Below, piece by piece: positions 43,355 to 54,631 of a stretch of 60,000 bases of DNA (within the stretch, counting starts at the first letter, position 1; the number at the start of each line of letters is the position of its first letter). Location: NCBI GenBank assembly GCA_950295325.1, contig OX485807.1:28679666-28739665 (forward strand), given 5' to 3'. Both the position numbers and the translations under genes were made by a program. Under the pieces are notes generated by a model. That model saw nothing but the letters and a program-made list of their open reading frames with translations. It did not search any database and had not been told where the DNA came from. Source of the DNA: Polytrichum commune. Taxonomy: Eukaryota > Streptophyta > Polytrichopsida > Polytrichales > Polytrichaceae.

Positions 43355-45190
43355 ACCTTTGGACTTCCCGGACCCCGCCACACTGATGGTCCCATGTATG
43401 TATGTAGTTAGTGGGCCCCACCTCGCTCTTACGGCTTGTGAATCCAAGGCGTTTCTATAAACTTGTCCGATTCATTCCAGCTCGACAAGCTCGAGGTGTC
43501 TGATTTTATGTACGGAGGCAATTCCTCTAGAAATACATCATGATGCATTTACGCTTTCAACCATTCTTTGGACTTCCCGGGCCTGGCCACATTGACGGTC
43601 CCATGTATGTATGTAGTTAGTGGGACCCACCTCGTTCTTCTGGCTTGTGAATCCAAGGCGTTTCTATAAACTCGTCCGTTGTGGAGGAAGGGGCTCTAAG
43701 TAAAACAAGTCCGTTGTATGAGTTTGAGGGCCGATTCATTCCAGCTCGACGAGCTCGAGGTGTCTGATTTTATGTACGGAGGCAATTCCTCTAGAAATAC
43801 ATCATGATGCATTTACGCTTTCAACCATTGTTTGGACTTCCCGGGCCTGGCCACATTGATGGTCCCATGTATGTATGTAGTAGTGGGCCCCACCTCGCTC
43901 TTATGGCTTGTGAATCAAGGCGTTTATATAAACTTGTCCGCTGTGGAGGAAGGGGCTCTAGTAAAAACAAGTCCATTGTATGACTTTGAGGGCCGATTCA
44001 TTCCAACTCGACGAGCTCGAGGTGTCTGATTTTATGTACGGAGGCAATTCCTCTAAAAATACATCATGATGCATTTACGCTTTCAACCATTCTTTGGACT
44101 TCCCGGGCCTAGCCACACTAATGGTCCCATGTATGTATGTAGTTAGTGGGCCCCATCTGGCTCTTATGGCTTGTGAATCAAGACGTTTATATAAACTTGT
44201 CCATTGTGGAGGAAGGGGCTCTAAGTAAAACAAGTCCGTTGTATGAGTTTGAGGGCTGATTCATTCCAGCTCGACAAGCTCGAGGTGTCTGGTTTTATGT
44301 ACGGAGGCAATTCCTCTAGAAATACATCATGATGCATTTACGCTTTCAACCATTCTTTGGACTTCCCGGGCCTGGCCACACTGATGGTCCCGTGTATGCA
44401 TGTAGTTAGTGGGACCCACCTCGTTCTTCTAGCTTGTGAATCCAAGGCGTTTCTATAAACTTGTCCCCTGTGGAGGAAGGGGCTCTAGTAAAAACAAATC
44501 CCATGTATGAGTTCGAGGGTTGATTCATTCCAACTCGACGAACTCGAGGTGTCTTATTTTTTTTTACGGAGGCAATTCATCTGAAATTTTATCATGATGC
44601 ATTTACGCTTTCAACCATTCTTTGGACTTCTCGTACCCGACCATACTCACGGTCCCATGAATGTATGTAGTTAGTGGGCCCCATCCGCTCATTTGGTTTC
44701 CGAATCACAGCGTCTATATAAACCCGTCCGTTGTGGAGGAAGGGGCTCTAGCAAAACAAATCCCTTGTATGAATTTGAGGGCCAATTCATTCCAACTAGA
44801 TGAACTCGAGTGTCTGATTTTATTTACGAAGGAATTCTAGCTTGTTGGTGGGTGATCATTCCCATCTACTAATTACATTATGAATGGCACTGGATGGAAA
44901 TTTATCATGATGCATTTACGCTTTCAACCATTCTTTGGACTTCTTGTACCCACTCACACTAATGGTCTCATGTACGTAGTTAGTGGGCCCCACCTCGTTG
45001 TTCTGGCTTGCGAATCAGGACATCTATATAAACTCGTCCGTTGTGGATGAAGGGGCTCTAATAAAAACAAGTCTCTTGTGTGAGTTTGAGGGCTGATTCA
45101 TTCCAACTAGACGAACTCCAAGTGTCTGATTTTATTTACGGAGGTAATTCGTCTGAAAATATATCATAATGCATCGGGTTTTCAACCATT
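43355..45190 (+). repeat. Tandem array, seven units of about 264 bp
   Basis: The word GGACTTC of each unit falls at 43361, 43570, 43834, 44096, 44359, 44624 and 44937, giving spacings 209, 264, 262, 263, 265, 313. Units share TCCCATGTATGTATGTAG, AGTGGGCCCCACC, TATATAAACTTGTCC, GAGGAAGGGGCTCTA, GAGCTCGAGGTGTCTGA and CATCATGATGCATTTACGC. Units 2-5 are most alike; the outer ones are diverged or carry indels, as in arrays that homogenise in the middle. A distant relative lies at 50170-50290. No coding frame is conserved between units. Confidence 0.88.
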
Positions 45191-46998
45191 TTTTTCCCTT
45201 CATGTACCTAACCATATCGACTGAGAAGGTGGAAATGCAATGCCTTCATTCACCATGAAAAGAAAATGATGATGTGATTGCCTCTAAGCTTGACCTTAGC
45301 TATTTGATGTAGGGGTTCGCCTCATGTCTCTCTTGTTTTGGGTTGGACTTTCACATAAGGGGAACTTCCCCACTTCTATAGCTTGGAATGTTTCATGTGT
45401 TAGCGTATGTGGTTGTTGCTTGGTTCGTTTTGTGGGGTACTTCGTCTTCTATGTATTAGGTTTTCACATTGAAACTTGTGTTGCATTCGCAAATCTATGA
45501 TGATGCATCAACAAAATTTGGACCTTGCACGATTTACTAAGTTACGGTTATCATAAGTGCGTGCTTGTTGATCACTTAACTGAACACATAGGTCCTTCTC
45601 ATCTATGTTCAATGTTGATATAATCACTTAAATAGAGGTATTTGATTACTCCTTCGGTAAGATGAATTCACATAAGTGCAAACTCAATTTCATGATTTTT
45701 TAAATCGATTTAGCAATAGGTTCTACCAACATCATTGGAATCGACAACCAAATTCATTATATCGACAACCAAGTGAACTTCAACTTTCAACCTATTTCAC
45801 TACATGTTGTGAATTTCATGATTTGATATCCATGTTCACAACTTCATAATGAAAAGGATTCTAGTAGAACCGCAACCCTTGTAGGTTGAGGGCTGAACTA
45901 TTTCAATTGAATCTTGCTACATTAATCTCGGGTCTCTAAAGTAAGTATAAGAGCCAAGCTAACTAGAAATAAAATGTCAAAGGATACGTAATGACTCATT
46001 ATGTTTTTCACTTTCCCAATGGATCGGTTTATCTGGAGACCATGAAGCTCTAGCTGGAAAAAAAGGATTCGGATATGTGACCATCACATCGAAGGAGTCT
46101 GTTAAAAATCTAACCCTTGTAGGTTCTTGTTTCATTCATTTGAACTTAAATCTTAGTATACATCTTTAGAGATTTCGATGCTAAAATGGGTAATCTTTTA
46201 TTTATTAAAAAAAACTATAAGGGCCTCCCAACATTTTATGGTTGTTACAAATCATTGGCCTGAACCAAACATTGTGAACCATAGAAAGACATGAAATGCT
46301 CACTTTATTAGAACCCATGATGAGTTGCCATAATATGAGTCAAAATTTCAAAATGTGGTCCATGTTTGAGTAACAATTAGTGGTCTTGTTTCATCATCAA
46401 CCCCACATTTTGCAAGTACGTGAGATAGTTCAAGCCCAAATGTAAATTTCACTACATTGGACTTGAAATTTTTATAAGTTTAAGTTTGGACGTGGAGCTT
46501 GATAATCGTTTCAATAAAATGCATGGACAAACCTTCATGCAAAGCCGCTACCATCCGAGGGCACATGTTAAGGGCTCAATTTTACCCCGCTCATCAAACT
46601 TGCAAGATTGAGGTTGAGCTGAAGTTGTGCATGGTAGAGGCATGGTCACGGATTTTGTGATTTCGACATTCTTAACTTAAATTCATTCATAAGAAGATGA
46701 ACATGCAACAAATTGTTCTATAACGTGACTAATGAATCTATGAAGACAATTTAACTTTGGAAACAACATCAGAGACCCCATATTGAGTTTGGTGGAGTCT
46801 ATTTGAAATGAATCGACCTTCAACCTTAAAGACGATTTGTGTTTAGTTTAACTCCGTCGTTCACAATGTATGAGTTTACATAAACACAAAGAGAGGGAGT
46901 TATTCCATACGAATGTACCTCTCATCTATCCATTGGAAGAACTTGACCCCTTATTATGATTAGTGGTTGATTCATCTCAAATGACTTGGATGTCTAAA
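45191..46998. other. No gene; repeat fragments
   Basis: 45410-45620 is a GGGTGT-type MITE interior. 45880-46160 holds two weakly related segments with CCTTGTAGGTT words, distant relatives of the 264-bp array. 46900-46985 starts another dispersed family (CTCATCTATCC...GGTTGATTCATCTCAAATG) also seen at 11030 and 49485. Confidence 0.4.
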
Positions 46999-49446
46999 CT
47001 AATTTGGATGGAGAGAGCTGACTAATCTTGTCCGGATTAGGGTTATGTCACAATTGGTTATGTCAAACCTATTGTGTGGTCTTGTTACGTAAAGTAACGG
47101 ACAACATACATCCCTGTCAATGTAGGGTCCTGATAATTCTCCGGGTGCAGTATGTTTTGTGTATTTTCTTAAAAAAAGACAATCCCATGGTAACAATTTA
47201 TGAACTTATAGTAAGTCCTGTTACCCCATGATATCAAGCAAGAATATCATTAATTATTCAATCTGGATCATCATATTCCTTTGTGGAAGGAACCAGTCTT
47301 CACAAATGAATAGTTCTATCTTAGCTATAGGACAGTTTCAGCCACTATGCTTCTGTTCTTATAACAGGTATCCATTCCTTTAGTAATACCTTTCCCCCAA
47401 CGTAGGTTGATCAATTCCCTCTTATCGCATTACTAATGTCCTGCTTCAGTAATGCAGAAGGGGACAATATCCTTCCACCCACTATTCGTAGACATTCTTC
47501 TTTCTGTTCGCATGTTTCTGAGTAAAGAAAGCAATCTCACAGACACCTGGGGCTTGCCCAGAAGATCACAGATCATTTTCTTATAATCACTCTTATACGG
47601 AAACTATCGGTCGGAACTATCCTCAGTCATTCGACCTCACCTCCGTAGTATATCCTTTTAAGTCCACCCCAATCTCTAGTATGTGTTATAGTTCAAAAGA
47701 CTACTTCAGATTAACTGAATAATCCCAGAATTGTGTAGCCATTTAATTGAAACCACCTGTTGTTCATGCTTTATACCCGAATCTTGATCGTATTAGTTTC
47801 TTATAGATGGACAGACAACCTCTTCAGTACGTGGGTTAATCTGTAATCCATCATACCCTCTCTCATTATCCTATCAGATCTAAGAGCATTACTGGGTATG
47901 ATTATAATTCTGCATTTTATTGCAACCTTATTCACTAACCCATATATACACTGATTAGTAATATATGAAGGACAAAATCCGTGCACAAACAATGCGGTAC
48001 TTCCTATGTTGTCATTCTGGTCCTTATGATCTATCTTTATTAATAACTTCGAAGTTAAAGAAATTCAGATTTATTTGTACGATCATTTGTATCAGGATAG
48101 TGAATTGAGAACCCAGCAATCCTTGCAGTCATATGACCAGATATCAGGAAGCTTAAGAATTCCTGGTACCCTCCAAACATGCTGTATACTTAGTGTGCTT
48201 ATCCCTCATCCAGAAATTTAGAGATCACAAGTGTGTTTCAGTGTCCATTCTCCTGAGAAACTTCTCAGACGTATATCTCTCCAGTATCAACATAGGTCAT
48301 CAGTAAATCCATATCTACCAGACCATTTTCGTGACTACCATATTAGTATGTGTAGCACATTGTATGTTCACACAGTGGTTGTCCTGAACAACTACACGGA
48401 TACTCATATTTCAATGAAGCAAGAAGACCGAGAATTAACATTCCCGGTACTGTATTTATTCTCAATCTCAATCCGGCTTGGTTAGCATCAGTGTAAGCCA
48501 GAAAAGTGTTGCTCAGTCTTATTAGTATTGGAGCACAACAATATCCAGCAAGAGCCTGAGACTACGCTATGATTCTATAATTGTTTATAGAATAGTCAAT
48601 ACTTCCAACCGTCTTATATTGACAGCCACAATACTTATTTATCAGTTCATAGAGTAGTTTTTCAAACAAGAATTATCAAGAATTATCAAGAATGATAATA
48701 TTCATCACCAATTTTCTGGGTATCAAAGAGAAAAATCAAGAAAGATTGTGATGAGTTGGACAATTTCTTCAAAAGGCGCGTTGCACTTGTAGAAGAGGTC
48801 CTCACCTGTGCCCATGCTCCCCAATTACCACGAGATAAGTTAGTAGAGCGTACAACAGGTGTAGGCGGACCATCTTACTTGTTATCGATGTCAACAAGGC
48901 AATGCATCTTTCATGGAAATAAGTATCATACTCTATATATAGGATTGCATGTAATGAAATAACATTATGTAATCAAGAAATGCAAGTTCCAAGAAACTGA
49001 TAATCCAATGCTATCAGATTTTTCATCAAGCATGACATAAGTAGAACCATCAGATTCTACACCTTAAAGTCGTCAGGCGAAGAGTTTTTGCTCATCTTCG
49101 AAAAAAATTTTGACCCTGTGTTGTAGTTTCTGTTACCATCTCCTCAGAGCAGAGACCACAAGTGGCTCAGATATTGTGAAGCTCTCGGTAAACCAGGGTA
49201 GCTACAGACACACGCTGTGATACTTCTATTTGTGCAGACTGTCCTTAGCAAAAACACACACTCTCCTCCCTTACAGTCGTCGGCAAACTTCCTCAGTCCG
49301 CACTGTAGAGAACACCCTATCGGCGTACAAGCTAAGTCCCTCTGGTAGTACATCCAGGGACTCCAACTCCTCTTTATATACTGTACTCTTTCCTTCATGG
49401 GCAGCCCGTAATATATTTCGAAGGGAGCCCGTAAGTCAGGAAGAAG

Positions 49447-49447
<1 letters not shown>
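46999..49447. other. Distinct block, possible decayed retroelement
   Basis: More balanced base composition and few simple repeats compared with both flanks, and bounded left and right by copies of the same dispersed family (46900 and 49485). No long frame, LTR pair or primer-binding site could be confirmed. Near the right end, read on the - strand, AGTATATAAAGAGGAG looks like a TATA region. Could be an old LTR retrotransposon in reverse orientation; not proven. Confidence 0.3.

Positions 49448-49480
<33 letters not shown>
49448..49480. repeat. (GA)n microsatellite
   Basis: About 16 GA dinucleotides at the right edge of the 47.0-49.5 kb block. Similar dinucleotide tracts: (GA)n at 4652-4681, (TA)n at 5221-5242 and 37255-37274, and (AAAG)n at 54873-54896. 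Confidence 0.9.
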
Positions 49481-49481
<1 letters not shown>

Positions 49482-51045
49482 TCTTATCCATCCAATGTAA
49501 AAGCTTGGCCCCTGTAGGTTTGTGGTTGGTTCATCTCAAATGACTTGGGCAACACTCATTTGGGGCCTTTGAAGTCAAATCTAATGTCAAATTAACTAAA
49601 ATAAACAACCTCTAGGTTGCATGTTCTTGTTGGTCTTTCATGTTGGATTAGTGAGAAATACGGTCGCATGCATCAATTCCCTCTCTCCGATTGATGTGGA
49701 GTCTTTGAAGCGACACTAAATAGTCCTATTAGTGTGTGTGGAAAACTTAGAGTGGGCCACCTTCTTTTTTTAGTCAAGGTGTAATAAACACGGGTCCAAG
49801 ACCCTGAGTCCTCACGTAGACCAACACATTGAATATTAGTTATAGGACAAAAGTAGAATGAAATTAATTAATTACACACGTTAATTTCCTATAAAATATT
49901 ACTGTAGCTCATGCTAATTTCTACTAGAAATCCAATGTGGGTTAAAAAGTAGTCTTGCTCGCATTACATAGTTCTTATTGTAAGAATTAGAGGGGGGGGG
50001 GGGCTCTAGAAAATTATTGTGGCCCATAACATTAGGACTATTATGTGTAATTATGATGTCAAATCCAATGTAAGAAAGTTAATCTTCGGGTTGCATACTA
50101 TTAATTCAAAACATTTACATTGGATGAATAAGAGATACGCTCATATGCAACAATACCTTTCTCCCTCCCTCCCTAGAACGGCTTGGGATTCGTAGCGTCT
50201 ACGTAAAAACCCATCCATCATGGATGAAGGGGATCCAATAGTGAGAATTAATAAAACCCTACAAGATCGAGGACTGATTCATTCCAATTCAACTCCGCTA
50301 GACTAATTAAGGACATCTAACTCTAATTTCAAAGTCAAATCATCTTAAAACAATCACTTACATGTTATAATGCAGTTTGCTACGTTTTCACCTTCGCAAT
50401 GGATCAGCTTACATAGACACCACGAATTCCTAGCCCCCATCAATGATCATGGAGAACCAACTACTAATTACAAATCAACCAAATTGTTCTCCCAACGACC
50501 GGTTCGAGTTCAAAACTTTGTAAAACTAACCGAACCACATTGTATAATTTTTACTATTTAGAGTAAGATTACAATATACACCCGAATCATTTCGAAGACT
50601 AACCAATCAATCGATAGTCAATTAAGAGATGAGGATATTGACCGAGTTGGCTCGAAATTCTCCCCATTCCCCGGCCGGCCCCCATAGACACCCCGAATCC
50701 CTAGCCCCCGTCGACACCACGATCGCCAAGCTACTACAAATTGCGACTAGGATACATACATGCTAGTCGTAGTATCTTTAGCCTTATCTTCATAGTCTTG
50801 AAGGATTCAAAGGAGGGCCAAATTGGGAATAGAACAAAAAGGTTTGTAAGTAGAGGCCGAGGAGGCAAGGGACGTATCTATCTTCGAGCTCCCGATTGGG
50901 TTGTTTGTGTGTTCACGGTCAGGCAATCAATTTGGTGACCTTTGAGACCAAAAAGGCTCATCCGCAAACTCATAAAAATAAGAATGTTGGTTCCCTAAGT
51001 TAGTTCTCTTTGCCGAGCGGACCATGCTATTGTTGTGTTTTATTA
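49481..51045. other. No gene; dispersed repeats
   Basis: 49485-49700 and 50040-50190 are copies of the family at 11030-11220 (GGTTGCAT, CTCATATGCAACAAT). A G homopolymer lies at 49993-50003. 50170-50290 is a distant relative of the 264-bp tandem unit. The rest is unassigned. Confidence 0.4.
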
Positions 51046-51614
51046 GGGGCATTTTATATTAGGGCCCATTTGGAGTTGAGCCCACTTGGACTTGAAGTGG
51101 GCCTTAACTTTAGCCCTACTTTACAAAGTGGGCCGTTGAGTGGGCCTTGCAATATAAAGTCCATAGGCCCACTTGTACGGCCCAACTTGGAAATTCTCCT
51201 TTAAAGTGGGCCTTCCAAATGGGCGTAGGGACTTTATATTGTAAGGCCTAATCCACGGCCCACTTTGTCTTAAATGAATTATGCCCTTGCTTGAACTAAA
51301 GTCATAAAGTCATAAAACCATAAAGTCATAAAGTCATAAATGACTATATGACGGAAGTTGGGTGAAGTGGGCCGTAGATGCAAAGTGGGTCTCCATAAAC
51401 CCTCAACCCATTTTTTTGCCTTCGGTCCACTTTTTTCCCTCCAAAACGCCGCCATGTCACCCGCCACGCAAGCTTTAGGAGAAGTGGGTTGACTCTCAAT
51501 ATAAAGCCCTTGGGCCCATATTAGGGCCCATTTGGGCAATCTGAGCACTCTCATTGGTTGATGCCTAGGGTTTGGAAATGGGCCCTAGAAATGGGCCCTA
51601 ATATAAAGTGGCCC
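51046..51614. mobile_element. PIF/Harbinger-type MITE A (569 bp)
   Basis: TIRs begin GGGGCATTTTATATTAGGG and GGGCCACTTTATATTAGGG; TTA at 51043-51045 and 51615-51617. Many internal copies of GTGGGCC/GGCCCA words. The right TTA also serves as the left TTA of the next element. A short imperfect repeat of CATAAAGT lies at 51302-51336. Confidence 0.85.
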
Positions 51615-51617
51615 TTA

Positions 51618-52182
51618 GGGCCGCTTCACGCTATGGCCGTCCAAGTCGAGAGGTCATGGGATTGAATGGCCAAACATTGTTGAGGGTTCAAAGAGATGGG
51701 CTGAAAATAACAACCAAAAATATGCAGGAATTGGAGTCTTCGGTGGCAGGCACATTGTGAAGCCTCCAAAGGTCAAAGTCCAAAGTCCACACCTTTGGCC
51801 GTGAACTCACACGACCTCTCGACTTGGACGGCCATAGTGTGAAGCCTCCAAACACCGATCCCAAAGTCCAGAGGAAGAAGGAGCATCCCACTTTATAACC
51901 TGCCCAAAACAACCCCTCTGATCTAACAGCCGAGATCTTGTCAGTTTATTTATTTATTTTATGGAACAAATCAACAGCCTCTTGACCATAGTTTGGATTT
52001 CCATTCATGTCCTACCCAAACTTCTTTCGAGAGTCAAAAAGTACTACCATGTAGGCATTTTGGAGAGCGACGGCCTTTGGCCTCTAGTGTGAAGGGTCGA
52101 GAGGCCGAGCTCTCGGTTTCTTGCAATGTGATTGGTGGAAATCGACGGCCTCTTGACCTTCAGCCATAGTGTGAAGCGGCCC
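51618..52182. mobile_element. PIF/Harbinger-type MITE B (565 bp), abutting A
   Basis: TIRs begin GGGCCGCTTCACGCTATGG and GGGCCGCTTCACACTATGG; TTA at 51615-51617 and 52183-52185. Two internal segments (GACCTCTCGACTTGGACGG and its inverse) form another inner palindrome. It lies directly against element A with only TTA between them. Confidence 0.85.
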
Positions 52183-52497
52183 TTACGTATACATGCTAGA
52201 CTACCATAGCCTTGCTGCCATGGTGGTTAGGGGCCTAGCTCCAAAGGGTGTGCTTAAGGTTCAAAAGTATTTTCAATCTGCAAATCCATTCTAGTGAGGC
52301 ATAAAACACGCAATTCCATCTCGGTTTACACAAGGCCACCCAAAACACGTGTGATCATGTCAAGAAATCGACGCGAAAATGGCAGGAAATCGTACATGTC
52401 CATAATCGATCGATTGATGTTTGGTGATCACTTGGATTGGACATTCGACAAACAACCCAAATAGGTTGTCTCGACAGAAAATAGAGATGAACGTGTC

Positions 52498-52498
<1 letters not shown>

Positions 52499-52541
<43 letters not shown>
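52499..52541. repeat. A homopolymer followed by (TA)n
   Basis: About 16 A residues then about 13 TA units. Such a compound tail can mark a retroposon 3' end, but no TSD was found around it. Confidence 0.9.
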
Positions 52542-52548
<7 letters not shown>

Positions 52549-52689
52549 TCTTAGTAAAACATGATATGTAGTAAAAACTCTTTACACAAATTCCCATGAC
52601 CAAGACTCTTCAAAAAAATTATCTAGTATTTCTAGACTTTAGACGTTTGAGGGCTAAAGAGATGTAGGAATCATGCTACTTATAGAAGT

Positions 52690-52925
52690 TAAGATTCAAG
52701 CAATGTCGGGGAATATTTTTTGGGCATAATTGGTCAAAATCCTAGTGTGTCCAAGTCCAACCGGTTGCATGTTGTGATCTTTTGGTTTTCTTCACTAATT
52801 TTGGGTATATTCCATAGATTCCTCCAAAGCATCCCGAAGTCTTGAATTTCAACCAGCTATTTCTCACACTCAACCCGGTTCATCTATAAGTAGCGGTCGG
52901 TTCTCCCCATTCGTTTGATTCAAGA
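52690..52925 (+). repeat. ACCGGTT-type dispersed repeat
   Basis: Forward copy with GGGCATAATTGGTCAAAATC, AACCGGTTGCATGTTGTGAT and CGGTCGGTTCTCCCCATTCG. Uninterrupted; it shows the sequence across the site where the 15.3-kb copy holds its MITE. Confidence 0.6.
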
Positions 52926-53009
52926 CGGCCAATTCACTTTCTTGGGACCAACGCACAATGTGTAAGTATCGATCGTAAGCGAGATCGTGTTCCATGATTC
53001 GGCAATGAA

Positions 53010-54310
53010 GGTTTAGGCATCTTCAATCGATAAAATAAGAGAGTTTGCATCCGTTGAGGAGTAATAGCGGGGGGTTATTTTTCTCGCAAAGGGAAACGTG
53101 TTGTAAGGAGGATTCTATTTTTTCTTTTTTCATGAATATGAAAATTGTTACAAATTTTGAAACAGTAGTGTTTATTGGAACACATAATTGGTTTATATGT
53201 TAACGCACAACAGTTCATCTAAATGCTACTTCTTGGCTATGACAATTGTCCAAATCTATTATGACGGTAACCAATCACAAACTGGCAACACATGAAACCT
53301 TAACTCCGTTCGCTTAAAAAATATGGATCTCATCCATGTCAGGATTACATGTACCTTAGTGAGCGATTAAATGGACTCAGTCAACTATGAATGACTCAAC
53401 CTTAATTGGGGGCTTGACATAGTACGGCCTAGTGGCCTACTTACAATGCCCTTTCTTAGGGTTGAGGCTTCTCTAACCGATAGAATAAGATAGTTTGCAA
53501 CTATTTGGGAGGGGTAATAGCGGAAATTTATTTTTCTTGCAAAGAGAAACATATTATTTAGGATATTGTGTATCTTTCCCATGAATATGGAAAATGCTAC
53601 AAATTTGAAGCAATAAAGTTAGGGTAACACATACAGTAGTTGATATGTAAGTGAACCCATAACTGTTCATGTAGATTTGAATGCTTCACTACGACAATTG
53701 TATAAAGTCTTATGAGTGTAGAGTAGAGGTGCCTATTCATGACTGGGACCCCATCATGAACCTATAGGTTGCCATGATTTCGATCATGTTGGGATTAATT
53801 CCAGTAGTTTCTTTTCGTGGGTGGTTAAAATAAGGTTCCACAATTCAAAATTCCTAAGGTTGTTTTCCACGTAGGTCCCTCGCCTACCAAATTCTCGTGG
53901 AATCTACATTTCCACTAGATTACGGTGGGCGAAGTGGCCTACATGGAAACTAACCCTAAATCTTCAACTTTGGTTATGGTATCACCATGGGAATGGACAG
54001 TCCCATGACACGTGTCTCCGGTTTTGAGTGCTAAAGCGTGGGGGAATTCATCTCAAAATGAACACTTATGCCATACTCTAGACATTGGTAATATGTTCAA
54101 GTCAACTTTTGACTTCAGAAATTCATAGTAATTTCAATTCAATAAATATAAGTATTGGATCTTCTTCTTTTTGCTGTCCTTGTGATTTCTATCTTTCCTA
54201 CATGGGAAAAGTTTGCACCGCCTCATACTTCTCCACATTTGGTGGCAAAGTCTCTTAAGTGACTGGTCATGATAAATTTATGTTCTAATCAATCACGAGC
54301 CATTACCACA
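53010..54310. repeat. Mosaic dispersed repeat, A, A, then inverted B
   Basis: Two forward A segments (53010-53285, 53455-53720) are followed by B in opposite orientation to the 32-kb copy. The word TAATCAATCACGAG with following ACCACAT is found to the left of B at 32 kb but to the right of B here, as expected if B was inverted. The right end is cut by the AGGYAGGG MITE at 54313. Confidence 0.6.
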
Positions 54311-54312
54311 TA

Positions 54313-54631
54313 AGGCAGGGGTGGCAATTTCCGTGCGGGTCACAGCGCTGCCAACATTTCATTGGCTGCCAACGGTCGGTTTGATGCTGCCAGCGGTCGG
54401 TTTTAGAAATCCACCCTGTGGATATACCACGTACCCTATGTGCGAGTGTTGATCACTCTACAAGGTTTCCTTTAAAAATTTGTAGGAAATCATAAACATG
54501 CTGGAAAATTTTGATTTTTTCATAGTTGCTCTTACACCAGCTTTGCGGAGCGCTCAAAATATTTTTTTAAATAGTTTCAGCATCCCAACTAGGCACATCT
54601 GAAATTTGGACGGAAATAGCCATCCCTACCT
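54313..54631. mobile_element. TA-TSD MITE, AGGYAGGGRTGG type (319 bp)
   Basis: TIRs read AGGCAGGGGTGGCAATTTCC on the left and AGGTAGGGATGGCTATTTCC inverted on the right, followed by a shared G; TA flanks at 54311-54312 and 54632-54633. Interior differs from the other AGGTA-ended elements. Contains a small internal repeat, CTGCCAACGGTCGGTTT / CTGCCAGCGGTCGGTTT (54365-54412). Non-coding. Confidence 0.8.

Noticed and set aside
43172-43460. Overlapping open frames on both strands
   Set aside because: GC-rich, Pro/Gly-rich translations in all frames; explained by few stop codons in GC-rich DNA.
49120-49490. LTR with primer-binding site (GATGGTAACAG on the - strand)
   Set aside because: Only a poor match to the tRNA-Met primer site and no second LTR found at the left end of the block.
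50495-50530. tRNA B-box-like GGTTCGAGTTC
   Set aside because: It lies in a diverged ACCGGTT-type repeat; no A box or cloverleaf could be built around it.
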